NCBI RefSeq assembly: GCF_031157835.1
Contig: NZ_JAVIDR010000008.1
Coordinates: 1-64,000 of the forward strand
Length of the DNA stretch: 64,000 nucleotides
Source: Acinetobacter rudis
GTDB taxonomy: Bacteria > Pseudomonadota > Gammaproteobacteria > Pseudomonadales > Moraxellaceae
Direction of reading: 5' to 3'
In this document: positions 49,562-59,291 of the stretch, piece by piece
Layout of the letters: every line of letters starts with the position of its first letter
Numbering within the stretch: the first letter of the stretch is position 1
Notes under the pieces: model-generated
Databases searched by the model: none
The model's input: the letters and a program-made list of their open reading frames with translations, nothing else
Told to the model about the DNA's origin: nothing
Program-made: the position numbers and the translations under genes

Positions 49562-50189
49562 GGTTTATTCCTAAGCCGCACTCATCAACTTAATTTGCCC
49601 ATCAACTCAGCACGATATAAAGTGAGTTTTATATCTATATACATGTCGTTTTTTATACTTGAACTGATGGATAGAGAACTAAGCTTAAAGCATTGAAATA
49701 ATTAGGCGTATGGCCCAAATCTACTCATTAGATTATGATTAGGCCATCCTAAGCTTCTATATTTTACCTTGCTAAAAATATCGTTAAATGAGAAAAGCAG
49801 CAATATATAATGTCGTTACTAAGCAGTCAAAAGTGACATAAAATCCACACAAAATATGCATTTATTATATTAAAAATCAAATAATTAAATCAAAATTACT
49901 TAAGTTCTAAATTAGAACTATTTGTTTATTTAATCAGCAAATCACATCTTCATCATATCACATGAAATATCAAGATAAATTACAGCTAAGAATAACGTTA
50001 TGCCACAATTCACTTGTTCCTTATTCTTTTCTAATTACTTTTGCTCAAAACAAGTCATCAAAATCTGCAATAATAATTCTTATAGTCAGCGAATCGCTTT
50101 TAATAAATATCTGGCCCTTTCACCCTGTAATCAATCTGAATTACACCAACGACCGAATTAAGGACCAGATACCACTAAAAGTTAAATGC
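49562..50189. other. Intergenic region upstream of emrA
   Basis: About 630 bp. One 17-bp palindrome (49903) is the only clear structure. A 91-codon plus-strand frame at 49962-50237 runs into the CoA-transferase gene on the other strand, has no family resemblance and is not counted. AT-rich, no promoter assigned. Confidence 0.5.
49903..49919. promoter_or_regulatory. 17-bp palindrome, candidate operator
   Basis: AGTTCTAAATTAGAACT: perfect 8-bp arms around one base. It lies 342 bp upstream of emrA and differs by one base from a palindrome at 63720. Confidence 0.55.
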
Positions 50190-51686
50190 TTATACTGCTT
50201 TCATGCTGCCCGTTTCTTGAAAAAGAGCATGCCATGATAAGGCCTCATGTAATAGATGAGGTGTCTGCCCACCTTTAGCACACGCACGTTCATAGTAACT
50301 CATCAATTGTGCACGATAGCTTGGATGTGCGCAGTGTTCGATCACTTTTAAAGCACGTTCGCGTGGTGCTAAACCACGTAAATCGGCAAGTCCCTGCTCT
50401 GTCACTAAAATATCAACATCATGATCGGTATGATCGGTATGACTCACCATTGGTACAACAGATGAAATTGCCCCAGCTTTAGCCACAGACTTTGTCACAA
50501 AAATCGCAATATGGGCATGTCGAGTAAAATCTCCAGACCCACCAATGCCATTCATCATCTTATTACCAGTAACGTGCGTTGAGTTGACATTGCCGTAAAT
50601 ATCAAACTCAAGTGCAGTGTTAATCGCAATAATCCCCAAACGACGAATCAACTCTGGATTATTTGATAGCTCTTGTGGACGTAACACAATTTTATCTTTG
50701 TACTGATCAAAATTATTCATCACACGAGTCAAACAAGATTCTGATAGCGTCATAGAACTACCAGATGCAAATTTCATTTTTCCAGAATCAATGAGCTGGA
50801 AAGTACAATCTTGCAATACTTCAGAATACATTTCTAAATCATGAAAATTTGAGTGCTCAAAACCTGAGAACACTGCGTTGGCAATTGAACCAACACCCGA
50901 TTGTAATGGACCTAAATTTTCAGGTAGACGTCCTGCTGCAACCTCTGCTTCAAAGAATTGAATCAAATGTTGTGCAATTGCTAAGGTATCTGCATCTGGT
51001 TCATCCATTGCAAATGAAGTATCAGGCACCTCATTAATCACGATCGCTGCAATTTTTTCAGGCGCAACCTCAATACCCTGCTGACCAATACGATCGCTTA
51101 CACTCATAATTGGAATAGGGCCGCGATGAGGTCTTGCCTTCGGAACGTAAATATCGTGTACGCCTTCCAACACTGGGTTAATGGTATTGTCAATTTCAAC
51201 AATAACGAAATCGGCCATTTCAACGAAATTAGCAGAGTTACCACTTGAACCTGTAGGAATAATTAAACCATCTTCAGTAATCGCAGTAGCCGCAATAATT
51301 GCAACATTAATTCGAGGTAAATTATGATGTCGTATATTATCTGCCATTTCAGATAAATGCTGATCGATATACATCACTTCACCCGCATTAATCGCTTGAC
51401 GTAGTACAGGATCAGCTTGGTAAGGATAACGACGTGCCAATGCATTCGCTTCAGTTAGACGACCATCAATCTGATTACCTAAACTTGCACCTGTGGCTAA
51501 AGTAATTTTTAAAGGATGCGTCTTTGCATAATCAGCCAAAGTCAAAGGCACTATTTTTGCCTCTCCAGCACCACCGAAACCACTCATCCCTACAACAAAA
51601 CCATCTTTAATCAATTGTACTGCTTGTTCTGCAGACATCACCTTATCACGTAAGGAATGTAAACGAATGCGATCTAAACCATTCAT
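50190..51686 (-). CDS. Acetyl-CoA hydrolase/succinate:acyl-CoA transferase family
   Basis: 498 aa class I CoA transferase. It shows VGMSGFGGAGEAKIVP near the N-terminus, TGASLGNQIDGRL, QSGVGSIANAVFSGF and the C-terminal ITEQ-type region DILVTEQGLADLRGLAPRERA, as in succinate:acetate and succinate:propionate CoA transferases (Cat1, AarC, YgfH). It would move CoA between succinate and a short acid, or release acetate. The thiolase gene is 144 bp upstream on the same strand. The exact acyl partner cannot be read. Confidence 0.85.
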   Translation of the reverse strand: MNGLDRIRLHSLRDKVMSAEQAVQLIKDGFVVGMSGFGGAGEAKIVPLTLADYAKTHPLKITLATGASLGNQIDGRLTEANALARRYPYQADPVLRQAINAGEVMYIDQHLSEMADNIRHHNLPRINVAIIAATAITEDGLIIPTGSSGNSANFVEMADFVIVEIDNTINPVLEGVHDIYVPKARPHRGPIPIMSVSDRIGQQGIEVAPEKIAAIVINEVPDTSFAMDEPDADTLAIAQHLIQFFEAEVAAGRLPENLGPLQSGVGSIANAVFSGFEHSNFHDLEMYSEVLQDCTFQLIDSGKMKFASGSSMTLSESCLTRVMNNFDQYKDKIVLRPQELSNNPELIRRLGIIAINTALEFDIYGNVNSTHVTGNKMMNGIGGSGDFTRHAHIAIFVTKSVAKAGAISSVVPMVSHTDHTDHDVDILVTEQGLADLRGLAPRERALKVIEHCAHPSYRAQLMSYYERACAKGGQTPHLLHEALSWHALFQETGSMKAV

Positions 51687-51830
51687 AATCTAAAAATCTC
51701 AAAATAAAGTAGTCTCCAATGACCTCTCCCTGAGTTCATCATGGGCTACTTTGATAAACGCTCAATCACTGAAACCGTATCTATTAAATAATCAAATCAG
51801 TACCATGCATTAAATCTAGCAATACATTAC

Positions 51831-53000
51831 TTAGATCAATTCAATTGCTATCGCAGTTGCTTCACCGCCACCAATACATAAAGTTGCAATCCCTTTTTTC
51901 GCACCTGTACGTTTTAAAGCATGCATTAAAGTGACAATAATACGTGAACCTGAAGAACCCAATGGATGTCCTAATGCACATGCACCGCCGCTGATATTGA
52001 CTTTATTTGGATCAAGATTAAATCCATCAATAGCCAACATACTTACCATCGCAAATGCTTCATTCACTTCCCATAAGTCAACTTCTTGCGCATTCCAACC
52101 TGCTTTTTCCAGCACTTTAGCAATCGCACCAACAGGGGCAATGGTAAATTCTGAAGGGTGCTGTGAATGCGTTGCATAAGCAACAATTTTTGCAAAAGGT
52201 TGTAGTCCACGTGCAGTCGCTATTTCTTCTGAAGTAACTAATAATGCCGATGCACCATCAGAAATCGAACTGGCATTTGCCGCAGTAATCGTGCCGTCTT
52301 TTTTAAATGCAGGACGTAAAGTTGCAATCTTATCTACTTTGGCGTTGAGTGGTTGTTCATCTGTATCTACGCAAAGTTCACCTTTACGTGTTTTTATATT
52401 CACCGCAACAATTTCATCTTTAAAATGACCATTTTGAATTGCGTTGACTGCTTTATTGAGTGAGTTGATTGCATAGGCATCTTGTTGCTCACGGCTATAG
52501 CCCTTCTTATCTGCCATTTCTTGTGCCAATACGCCCATAGAAAGACCGGTTTCAGCATCTTCTAAGCCTTCTTGGAACATATGATCAATGGTCTTAGCAT
52601 GTCCCATACGATAACCAGAACGCGCCTTTTCAAGTAAATAAGGTGCATTTGACATCGACTCCATACCACCAGCAACAACAATTTGTGCTGAACCTGCTTT
52701 AATTGCATCTGCTGCTTGCATCACAGCTTTCATACCAGAGCCACAAATTTTATTAATTGTTGTTGCACCTGTAGCATCACTCAAACCTGCCTGACGCATT
52801 GCTTGACGTGCTGGTCCTTGTTTTAATCCTGCTGGTAATACACAACCAAAAATCACTTCATCAATATCTGTAGCCGTTAAACCAGAGCGTTCAACGCTGG
52901 CTTTGATTACAGCAGCACCCAAATCTGGTGCTGTACATGAAGACAATGAACCCTGAAAACCACCCATTGCTGTGCGTACGCCATCTATAATTACAATCAT
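51831..53000 (-). CDS. Acetyl-CoA acetyltransferase (thiolase)
   Basis: 389 aa, typical thiolase length. The nucleophile is C86 in NKICGSGMK; the second active-site block is NEAFAMVS, then GGACALGHPLGSSG with the catalytic histidine and CIGGGEA with the second cysteine. It can condense or cleave beta-ketoacyl-CoA. Beta-ketoadipyl-CoA thiolases (PcaF) have a different context, and the lack of pca or cat genes here argues against that role. Neighbours suggest a short or branched acyl-CoA route. Confidence 0.9.
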   Translation of the reverse strand: MIVIIDGVRTAMGGFQGSLSSCTAPDLGAAVIKASVERSGLTATDIDEVIFGCVLPAGLKQGPARQAMRQAGLSDATGATTINKICGSGMKAVMQAADAIKAGSAQIVVAGGMESMSNAPYLLEKARSGYRMGHAKTIDHMFQEGLEDAETGLSMGVLAQEMADKKGYSREQQDAYAINSLNKAVNAIQNGHFKDEIVAVNIKTRKGELCVDTDEQPLNAKVDKIATLRPAFKKDGTITAANASSISDGASALLVTSEEIATARGLQPFAKIVAYATHSQHPSEFTIAPVGAIAKVLEKAGWNAQEVDLWEVNEAFAMVSMLAIDGFNLDPNKVNISGGACALGHPLGSSGSRIIVTLMHALKRTGAKKGIATLCIGGGEATAIAIELI

Positions 53001-53159
53001 TTTTTTATTCCATCCTGTTTATACATCTTGAACCTCAACGACACTTTTGTACGTTGAGGCATATCAATATTGTCCTCATTGATCTGGGGAATGGCTCTGC
53101 CTCACCCTATTTTCCTCAAGTAAGATAAAATCAAAGCCTGTGCAACATCCCCCAAAATC

Positions 53160-54938
53160 CTATGCTTGAGCCGTAAAATACGCCTCAGGCAATTGCATAA
53201 TAAGTGTTGAGCCCGCGTGGATACGTGCAATACGTGCAGCTAGATCTGGGAGTAATTTCGCAACATAGTAATCAGCCAATACCAATTTATTTTGGTAAAA
53301 CTCTTCAGATTTTGCTGCCGCGGCTTGGCGAATACGTGCAAACATATAAACAAAACTGAGTAGTCCAACACTATGTAAATAATCCACGGCTACAGCATTG
53401 CTAAAATCTGGCTCTACTTGTGATTGCTCAACAATGAATTGAGTCACTGCTTCAAGCTGATCACACACAGAACTGGTTGCTGTTTTCACTGCGCAATCAT
53501 CCATGCTCGCAGCAAATTCACGAATCTCTGCAATATATTCAGCAATAAAAGCACCTTTACATTTGGTGGTCTTACGTCCAATTAAATCAATTGCTTGAAT
53601 TGAGTTGGTTCCTTCATAGATCTGTGCAATACGTAAATCACGAATACACTGTTCCATTCCCCATTCACGAATATAGCCATGACCACCAAAACACATTTGC
53701 GCTTCTAGTGCTGAATCTAAAGCTTTATCTGTTAAATAAGCTTTGGCAATTGGTGTTAATAGCGCCACACGATCATTGGCTTTACGGATTTGTTCTTCAT
53801 CATTTGAGAACTTGGTAATATCTAGCTGTTGTCCAACATATACAGCAAAAGCACGTGATGCTTCATTATTTGCCTTAATATTTAACAACATACGACGTAC
53901 ATCGCCGTGAACTAAAATTGAATCTGCAGGTTTTTCAGGAGACTTCACTCCTGTTGCAGAACGACCTTGTAAACGATCTGTGGCGTATTGTGCTGCATTT
54001 TGGTAGGCAAATTCGGCAGCACCAATACCTTGAATCCCCATAGATAAACGTTCATAGTTCATCATGACGAACATGCCAGCCAAACCTTCATTTTCTTTGC
54101 CAACCATATAGCCTTTGGCACCATCAAAATTCATCACACACGTTGCTGAACCTTTAATACCCATTTTGTGTTCAATCGAACCCGCAGAGACTGCATTACG
54201 CTCACCAAGGTGGCCCTCTTCATTCACTAAAAACTTAGGTACTATAAAGAGTGAAATACCACGTGAACCAGCAGGTGCATTCGGTGTTTTTGCTAACACT
54301 AAATGAATAATATTTTCACATAAATCATGTTCACCACTGGTGATGAAAATTTTGGTACCAGTAATATTAAATGAACCATCTTCATTAGGTTCTGCTTTAG
54401 TCTTAATTAAACCTAAGTCTGTACCTGAATGAGGTTCAGTCAAACACATTGTGCCAGACCATTCCCCTGTATATAACTTCGGTAAATAGGTCTGTTTTTG
54501 TTGTTCTGATGCTCGATCATTGATCGCCATGCCTGCACCAACAGTCAGTAATGGATACAACATAAATGATGGATTGGTACTCCAAATCATTTCGTCTGCA
54601 AGCACAGTCAACATTTTTGGCATGCCTTGACCGCCCCACTGCTCATCTGCGCCTAGACCAATCCAGCCACCTGCTGCAAACTGTTGAAAAGCTTCTTTAA
54701 ATCCTTCAGGAGTGCGAACAACACCTTGCTCAAATTGGGCACCACCAGATTCATCAGCACTGCGATTTAAATCAAGGATGATGTTTTTAGAAAATTTAGC
54801 CATCTCTTCTAAAATTGCGTTTGCCGTTGCCATATCAAGGTGGGCAAAATTTTCATTGGCTTGCCAAAATTCATCAGCCTTAAACACATCATTTAAAATG
54901 AAGTCCATGTCTTTGAGCGGAGCGTTATAAATTGGCAT
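53160..54938 (-). CDS. Acyl-CoA dehydrogenase with C-terminal extension (DmdC-like family)
   Basis: 592 aa, longer than the roughly 380-aa core enzymes. The extra N-terminal segment (PIYNAPLKDMDFILNDVF) and the C-terminal 130 residues are as in the 3-methylmercaptopropionyl-CoA dehydrogenase and long-chain type group. Core motifs: MCLTEPHSGTDLG, FITSGEHD, FGGHGYIREWGMEQ and YEGTNSIQAIDLIGRK, whose E is the expected catalytic base. FAD-dependent first step of acyl-CoA oxidation. AAGGTAAG precedes the ATG. Substrate uncertain. Confidence 0.88.
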   Translation of the reverse strand: MPIYNAPLKDMDFILNDVFKADEFWQANENFAHLDMATANAILEEMAKFSKNIILDLNRSADESGGAQFEQGVVRTPEGFKEAFQQFAAGGWIGLGADEQWGGQGMPKMLTVLADEMIWSTNPSFMLYPLLTVGAGMAINDRASEQQKQTYLPKLYTGEWSGTMCLTEPHSGTDLGLIKTKAEPNEDGSFNITGTKIFITSGEHDLCENIIHLVLAKTPNAPAGSRGISLFIVPKFLVNEEGHLGERNAVSAGSIEHKMGIKGSATCVMNFDGAKGYMVGKENEGLAGMFVMMNYERLSMGIQGIGAAEFAYQNAAQYATDRLQGRSATGVKSPEKPADSILVHGDVRRMLLNIKANNEASRAFAVYVGQQLDITKFSNDEEQIRKANDRVALLTPIAKAYLTDKALDSALEAQMCFGGHGYIREWGMEQCIRDLRIAQIYEGTNSIQAIDLIGRKTTKCKGAFIAEYIAEIREFAASMDDCAVKTATSSVCDQLEAVTQFIVEQSQVEPDFSNAVAVDYLHSVGLLSFVYMFARIRQAAAAKSEEFYQNKLVLADYYVAKLLPDLAARIARIHAGSTLIMQLPEAYFTAQA

Positions 54939-55542
54939 TGTTACTTACCTTATAGTGCATGTGAGTGAAAAATAAATCCGTATCTTTTTTAAAGACAAAC
55001 TAGCCCGATAAAATCAGCGTACTGATTTTATTTTGATCAAATTTAGGTCTATATCATTAATGTCATTGTTCTAGATAATTGTTCTAGATATATGACACAA
55101 AAGGAAAGAAGGTGTTATCTAATCCTATGGGGTTTTAAAATCGCGTTCGACTAGATAGAAACTGCATGAAATGGACTAAGTTCATAAATTGATTTTGCAT
55201 TGAACTGTACATAAATAACCTAAAAAAAACAAAATTTGAAACCAACCCACAAGGATCAAACATTAAAAGTCAATGACTATGATTTATAAAATCGCCGTTG
55301 ATTTTGTGCGCATTGACAATAGTGCAGTTTCCTAAAAAATGGAATTTTATTTGTTAGAAATGACCTCAAGGGTTCACTTTTCTTGACATTAAGCAACATT
55401 TACTGTGAAACCTGAAAAACAGATATAATGCTTATTTTATAGACAGTTATAACAACGATGACCAACCTTGGTATTATTTGAGCTAAAATCTACATCGCTT
55501 GATCTAAAATGACTTTATCAATTGATGTATATGGAATTCAAA
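54939..55542. other. Divergent region between the acyl-CoA dehydrogenase and TetR genes
   Basis: About 600 bp without a gene. Contains an exact 13-bp tandem repeat (55065) and a TATAAT at 55424-55429 that could be the tetR -10. TTGACA at 55383 is not properly spaced to it. Confidence 0.45.
55065..55090. repeat. Exact 13-bp tandem repeat, candidate operator
   Basis: ATTGTTCTAGATA occurs twice head to tail. Each copy has a GTTCTA like the half-site of the palindromes at 49903 and 63720. It lies 127-152 bp upstream of the acyl-CoA dehydrogenase ATG. Confidence 0.6.
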
Positions 55543-56163
55543 ATGACTACTGTACGGCAACAAAATCTTCTACAGCGCAAGGAAAAAATTTTAGCGATGG
55601 CAGAAACTTTATTGCTGGATAAACATCAAGATATAACACTAAGTGAACTCGCTAATGAATTGGATATTGCCAAAGGCACTATTTACAAACATTTTAAAAG
55701 TAAGAATCAACTCTATTTAGAACTCATTATATTAAATGAACTGCGGTTATTAGAAATTTCCAAAAAATACAATAACGATATTAAATCTTATGTTTCACAA
55801 TATATGTTGTACAACATGCTCAATTCAAACCGAACGATTTTATTACATGTTATTGAAGAACGTCTCACCAACAACGAACGCAAACTCAATGATCTGTTTA
55901 AAGAGCTGTACCATATTCGTGAACAGCGTATTTTAGAAATTAAGGATATTTTTGCAGCCTATCTAAAACAGTCAAATAGTATGATGTCCATTCGTGATTA
56001 TTTATCTTACATTTGGACTGTCACCTACGGCGCGTCTCTACTGCTCAACTCAACACATTATCAAAAATCCATTGGTTCACGTGAAAGATTAATCAAACTC
56101 TATGTAAATCAAGCTTTGATGACGCCAGATAATATCTCAAGCCCACCCGATCAACAGATTTAA
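55543..56163 (+). CDS. TetR-family regulator
   Basis: 206 aa from the ATG at 55543 (MTTVRQQNLLQRKEKIL); upstream in-frame starts have weaker ribosome sites. The HTH is ITLSELANELDIAKGTIYKHFKSK at about 34-57, with the TIYKHF core of the family. The C-terminal ligand domain is not recognisable. Divergent from the acyl-CoA dehydrogenase gene, so it may respond to acyl-CoA and control that operon; this is inference. Confidence 0.83.
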   Translation: MTTVRQQNLLQRKEKILAMAETLLLDKHQDITLSELANELDIAKGTIYKHFKSKNQLYLELIILNELRLLEISKKYNNDIKSYVSQYMLYNMLNSNRTILLHVIEERLTNNERKLNDLFKELYHIREQRILEIKDIFAAYLKQSNSMMSIRDYLSYIWTVTYGASLLLNSTHYQKSIGSRERLIKLYVNQALMTPDNISSPPDQQI

Positions 56164-56347
56164 ATCGTCACAAACAGCCTCAATACCGTTCATTTTTCTT
56201 TGCCCACAATCAAATCAGTGGGCAGAGTACTCTCCCCTTAACCACAAAATAACGCACCATGAGATGGCTTTCTCCTTATATAACAAAAATATAAGACCGC
56301 AATCACATTGGTACGTTTGTACTCAAGATGACAATGACTTTAAACAA

Positions 56348-56941
56348 TTAACGTTGTTTACTCATTAAATAATCTAGATGATGTCGTACTGCTGGCCATT
56401 CTTGCTGCAAAATACTATAAACATGAGTATCACGTAAAATATCACCTTGCACAATTTGATGGCTACGTAGTACACCATCGAGTTTTGCACCTAAGCGCTG
56501 AATAGCCATTTGACTTTGAACATTAAAAGATGATGTTCTGAACTCCACAGCAATGCACTTCCAGTACTCAAAGGCATGTGTTAACAATAACCGTTTGACC
56601 TCAGTATTGACTGGACTACGTTGAGCCGACCGCCGATACCATGTAGAGCCGATTTCAACTCGTCGATGGGTAGGTTCAATATTCATAAATGTTGTCATGC
56701 CCAAGACTTGATGAGTATGACGATCTTCAATACAAAAAGGCAGCATTGACCCTGCTTGTTGCAATGCTAAACGCCGTGTAATCTCCGCAATCATCTGATC
56801 AGGTTGAGGAATTCGTGTATACCATAAATTCCATAACTCTCCATCACAAACGGCTTCAATGAATTGTTCTGCTTGATTCAACGCTAAAGGTTTTACAACA
56901 ACATAGTCACCTTGTAACGTTAATGGTGTAGTCCATGACAT
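56348..56941 (-). CDS. GNAT-family N-acetyltransferase (RimJ/RimL type)
   Basis: 197 aa with the Acetyltransf_3 pattern: a PLALNQAEQFIEAV start, IEDRHTHQVLGMTTFMNIEP for strands 2-4, VEIGSTWYRRSAQRSPVNTEVK as the acetyl-CoA loop, and a C-terminal GAKLDGVLRSHQIVQG stretch. Substrate unknown. AGGAGC precedes the ATG. It starts 13 bp after the PaiB-like gene, so the two are an operon. Confidence 0.85.
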   Translation of the reverse strand: MSWTTPLTLQGDYVVVKPLALNQAEQFIEAVCDGELWNLWYTRIPQPDQMIAEITRRLALQQAGSMLPFCIEDRHTHQVLGMTTFMNIEPTHRRVEIGSTWYRRSAQRSPVNTEVKRLLLTHAFEYWKCIAVEFRTSSFNVQSQMAIQRLGAKLDGVLRSHQIVQGDILRDTHVYSILQQEWPAVRHHLDYLMSKQR

Positions 56942-56954
56942 TGTGGTGCTCCTT

Positions 56955-57605
56955 CTATTTCACTACAGTGTTTTGTTTTTCTGCTGCCACGGCATACATT
57001 GCCTGTGCCAGCTCTACTTTACCTTGTTGTTGCAATGCACTTGCTGCACCTTCAATATCTGCTATTGCTTTGTTTTGCCCTAACTTGAATTTACCTTGAA
57101 TTTTAGTAATTTCAATTTGGATTCCCACGATTGCTTTTAACATTTGCTGCAAATAATCTTTAGGTGCATCCGTCATTTTCCATGGTTCAACTTGTGAAGC
57201 TTCATGACGTCTTGTGAGTCGTGCAACGACACCACGCACATACTGTTCATCATCATGAACCGTGATTTTTCCATAGACATGAACTACACGATAATTCCAT
57301 GTTGGCACTTGCTGGTGATGTTCGTGTTTGGATGGATAACTATTCGGCGTGATATATGCATCCCCAGCTTGAAATACAACCAGCACTTCATCACCATTTT
57401 TCACCGCAGTCCATAGCAAATTATTTCGTGCTACGTGAGCATGTAACACCCCGAACTGCCCTTGCTCAGCATTTAATTCAAAAGGTAAATGATGTGCATC
57501 TAATCCTTGATTTCCATAACAAACAAGAGTTGCAAAAGGATGCTGAATAATCAGCTCTTGCAACACATCAATACGTTGTTCTGCAAAATCTTTTGGGATA
57601 TACAT
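56955..57605 (-). CDS. PaiB-like FMN-binding protein
   Basis: 216 aa from the ATG at 57605 (MYIPKDFAEQRIDVLQELI), the normal start of the FMN_bind_2 family. Motifs: HPFATLVCYGNQGLDAHHLPFEL, HVARNNLLWTAV, PTWNYRVVHVYGKI and KLGQNKA near the end. In Bacillus, PaiB and the acetyltransferase PaiA lie together; the GNAT gene downstream repeats that pairing. It has a flavin-reductase-like split barrel and its reaction is unclear. Divergent from a MocR-type gene. Confidence 0.86.
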   Translation of the reverse strand: MYIPKDFAEQRIDVLQELIIQHPFATLVCYGNQGLDAHHLPFELNAEQGQFGVLHAHVARNNLLWTAVKNGDEVLVVFQAGDAYITPNSYPSKHEHHQQVPTWNYRVVHVYGKITVHDDEQYVRGVVARLTRRHEASQVEPWKMTDAPKDYLQQMLKAIVGIQIEITKIQGKFKLGQNKAIADIEGAASALQQQGKVELAQAMYAVAAEKQNTVVK

Positions 57606-57631
57606 AAGCAAACTCCATATTATTAATTTTC

Positions 57632-57644
57632 AATACATTGTATT
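57632..57644. promoter_or_regulatory. Palindrome in the paiB-mocR intergenic region
   Basis: AATACATTGTATT: perfect 6-bp arms around one base, within the 114-bp gap between divergent starts. A candidate site for the MocR-type protein encoded alongside. Confidence 0.5.
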
Positions 57645-57719
57645 CATGGTTGTAAATTTTCAGTTTTATCTGGATTATTAAAAAGTACCACTTTGATTTT
57701 TTTTGAGTAGACCAGAATT

Positions 57720-59222
57720 ATGGCAAGAACAGCAAAAATTGTAGACCTCCCTGCGATTACAAGGCTTGATAAATCAAAGGGAAAAATTAGTGCGCAACTC
57801 ACCCAAATACTACGTGATGCCGTGCAAAATGGAGAACTAAAAGCTGGTGACCCACTGCCTTCTTCTCGTGAGTTAGCCAGCAGCCTAGCAATTTCACGAG
57901 GGACTGTAATTCAAGCATATGATCAATTAATTGCTGAGGGGGTGCTCAGCACGGCAACACGCACAGGTACTTTTGTTTCTCATGATTTATCTGATACCGT
58001 GGTGATAATAGATGAAACTGGCAAGCAACCCTCAGATTTAAAACCGCATTTAACGTCATCAGCACAAGCCTACGCGAAAATACTCAAAGAATTTCAACCC
58101 ATTCCTCACCGACCCTTTGCAGTATCTGTACCTGTTGGCCGAACACGGCCAAATGACGTTTGGCGTAAATTTGGCAATAAATTTCGTGCCCGTGGTGAAG
58201 CAATTCCCACAGGATACGATGAACCACAAGGTGTATTTTCTTTGAGACATGCCATTGCTGCTTATGTGCGGCGCTCTCGTTCTGTACATTGTGAAGCCGA
58301 ACAGATTGTGATTTGCAGCGGTATTCAGCAAGCCCTTTATATTTGTAGCCAAATTTTATTTCAACCGCATGCTCAAGTTTGGGTTGAAGATCCTGCCTAC
58401 CGAGGTACAACTGCACTCTTGGCTAATATATCTCAGCAAATTGACATTGTTCGTATACCCGTTGATGAAGAAGGGATACAAGTTGAAAATGCGCTGAATA
58501 TTGCACCACATGCACAAGCCGCTTTTGTCACCCCTTCACACCAATATCCACTAGGTATGCCCATGAGCTTGGCACGACGTTCAGCGCTCATCGCTTGGGC
58601 CAAACAACAGCATGCTTGGATTATTGAAGATGATTATGACAGTGAAATCCGCGACTATGGCCAACCTTTTCCATCTTTACAAGGGATGTCTCCCGATCAG
58701 GTGATTTATTTAGGGACCTTTAGTAAAGTACTCTTTCCGTCTTTACGTCTCGGTTATGCAGTACTCCCACCTGCATTGGTTGCTCCTTTTTGCGGACTTC
58801 GTGCTTTAATAGATCGACACCCTCCTTCAGCAGAGCAACATGTACTTGCTGCATTTATTCAGGAAGGCTACTTAGAAAAACATATCCGACGTATCCGCAA
58901 AGTCTATGCAGAGAATCGTCTCCAACTCATAGCATTGGTTAAACAATACCTGCCACCCTCCTTGGCACATTTACAATCAGGTGATCAAGGCATGCATATG
59001 GTGCTGTGGTTGCACCCCAAACTAAACGATGTAGAAATTGCGATTGCTGCTGTGAACGTTGACGTAGCAGTGAAGGCGATTTCAACCACCTATTCTCTAG
59101 CACAACAGCGTCCTGGACTCATTATGGGTTTAAGTGACTTTGACTCTGAACAGCTACATTATGCAATGCAACAATTGGCGCAAATTATTAAACAAGCAGC
59201 TTTTGTTCATCAATGTTTGTGA
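57720..59222 (+). CDS. MocR-type GntR/aminotransferase regulator
   Basis: 500 aa. The N-terminal winged HTH (about 20-88) has KAGDPLPSSRELASSLAISRGTVIQAYDQL. The C-terminal 370 residues have the aminotransferase class I fold with the PLP lysine in LGTFSKVLFPSLRLGY, and EDDYDSEIRD for the PLP-binding aspartate and tyrosine region. These proteins sense PLP or an amine and seldom act as enzymes. Divergent from the PaiB-like and GNAT genes, which are its probable targets. Confidence 0.87.
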   Translation: MARTAKIVDLPAITRLDKSKGKISAQLTQILRDAVQNGELKAGDPLPSSRELASSLAISRGTVIQAYDQLIAEGVLSTATRTGTFVSHDLSDTVVIIDETGKQPSDLKPHLTSSAQAYAKILKEFQPIPHRPFAVSVPVGRTRPNDVWRKFGNKFRARGEAIPTGYDEPQGVFSLRHAIAAYVRRSRSVHCEAEQIVICSGIQQALYICSQILFQPHAQVWVEDPAYRGTTALLANISQQIDIVRIPVDEEGIQVENALNIAPHAQAAFVTPSHQYPLGMPMSLARRSALIAWAKQQHAWIIEDDYDSEIRDYGQPFPSLQGMSPDQVIYLGTFSKVLFPSLRLGYAVLPPALVAPFCGLRALIDRHPPSAEQHVLAAFIQEGYLEKHIRRIRKVYAENRLQLIALVKQYLPPSLAHLQSGDQGMHMVLWLHPKLNDVEIAIAAVNVDVAVKAISTTYSLAQQRPGLIMGLSDFDSEQLHYAMQQLAQIIKQAAFVHQCL

Positions 59223-59251
59223 GAATGCATTTTTTTCATCCGTTTTATGTT

Positions 59252-59283
59252 GCTCCAAAGTTGATTCAATACAGCTTTGGAGC
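59252..59283 (+). terminator. Hairpin between convergent mocR and eamA
   Basis: GCTCCAAAG and CTTTGGAGC form a perfect 9-bp stem with a 14-nt loop, followed on the plus strand by TTTG only. A weak terminator candidate. Confidence 0.45.
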
Positions 59284-59291
59284 TTTGTATG

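Noticed and set aside
49962..50237. 91-codon plus-strand frame after the CoA-transferase gene
   Set aside because: Its last 48 bases overlap the end of the CoA-transferase gene on the other strand; composition is that of AT-rich non-coding DNA and there is no ribosome site.
56201..56224. TGCCCAC/GTGGGCA hairpin as terminator between tetR and the GNAT gene
   Set aside because: The T run lies before the stem on the plus strand and gives A on the minus strand, so it fits termination in neither direction.
58059..58416. Two minus-strand frames of about 100 codons within the first mocR gene
   Set aside because: They lie wholly inside a clear aminotransferase-type domain on the other strand.
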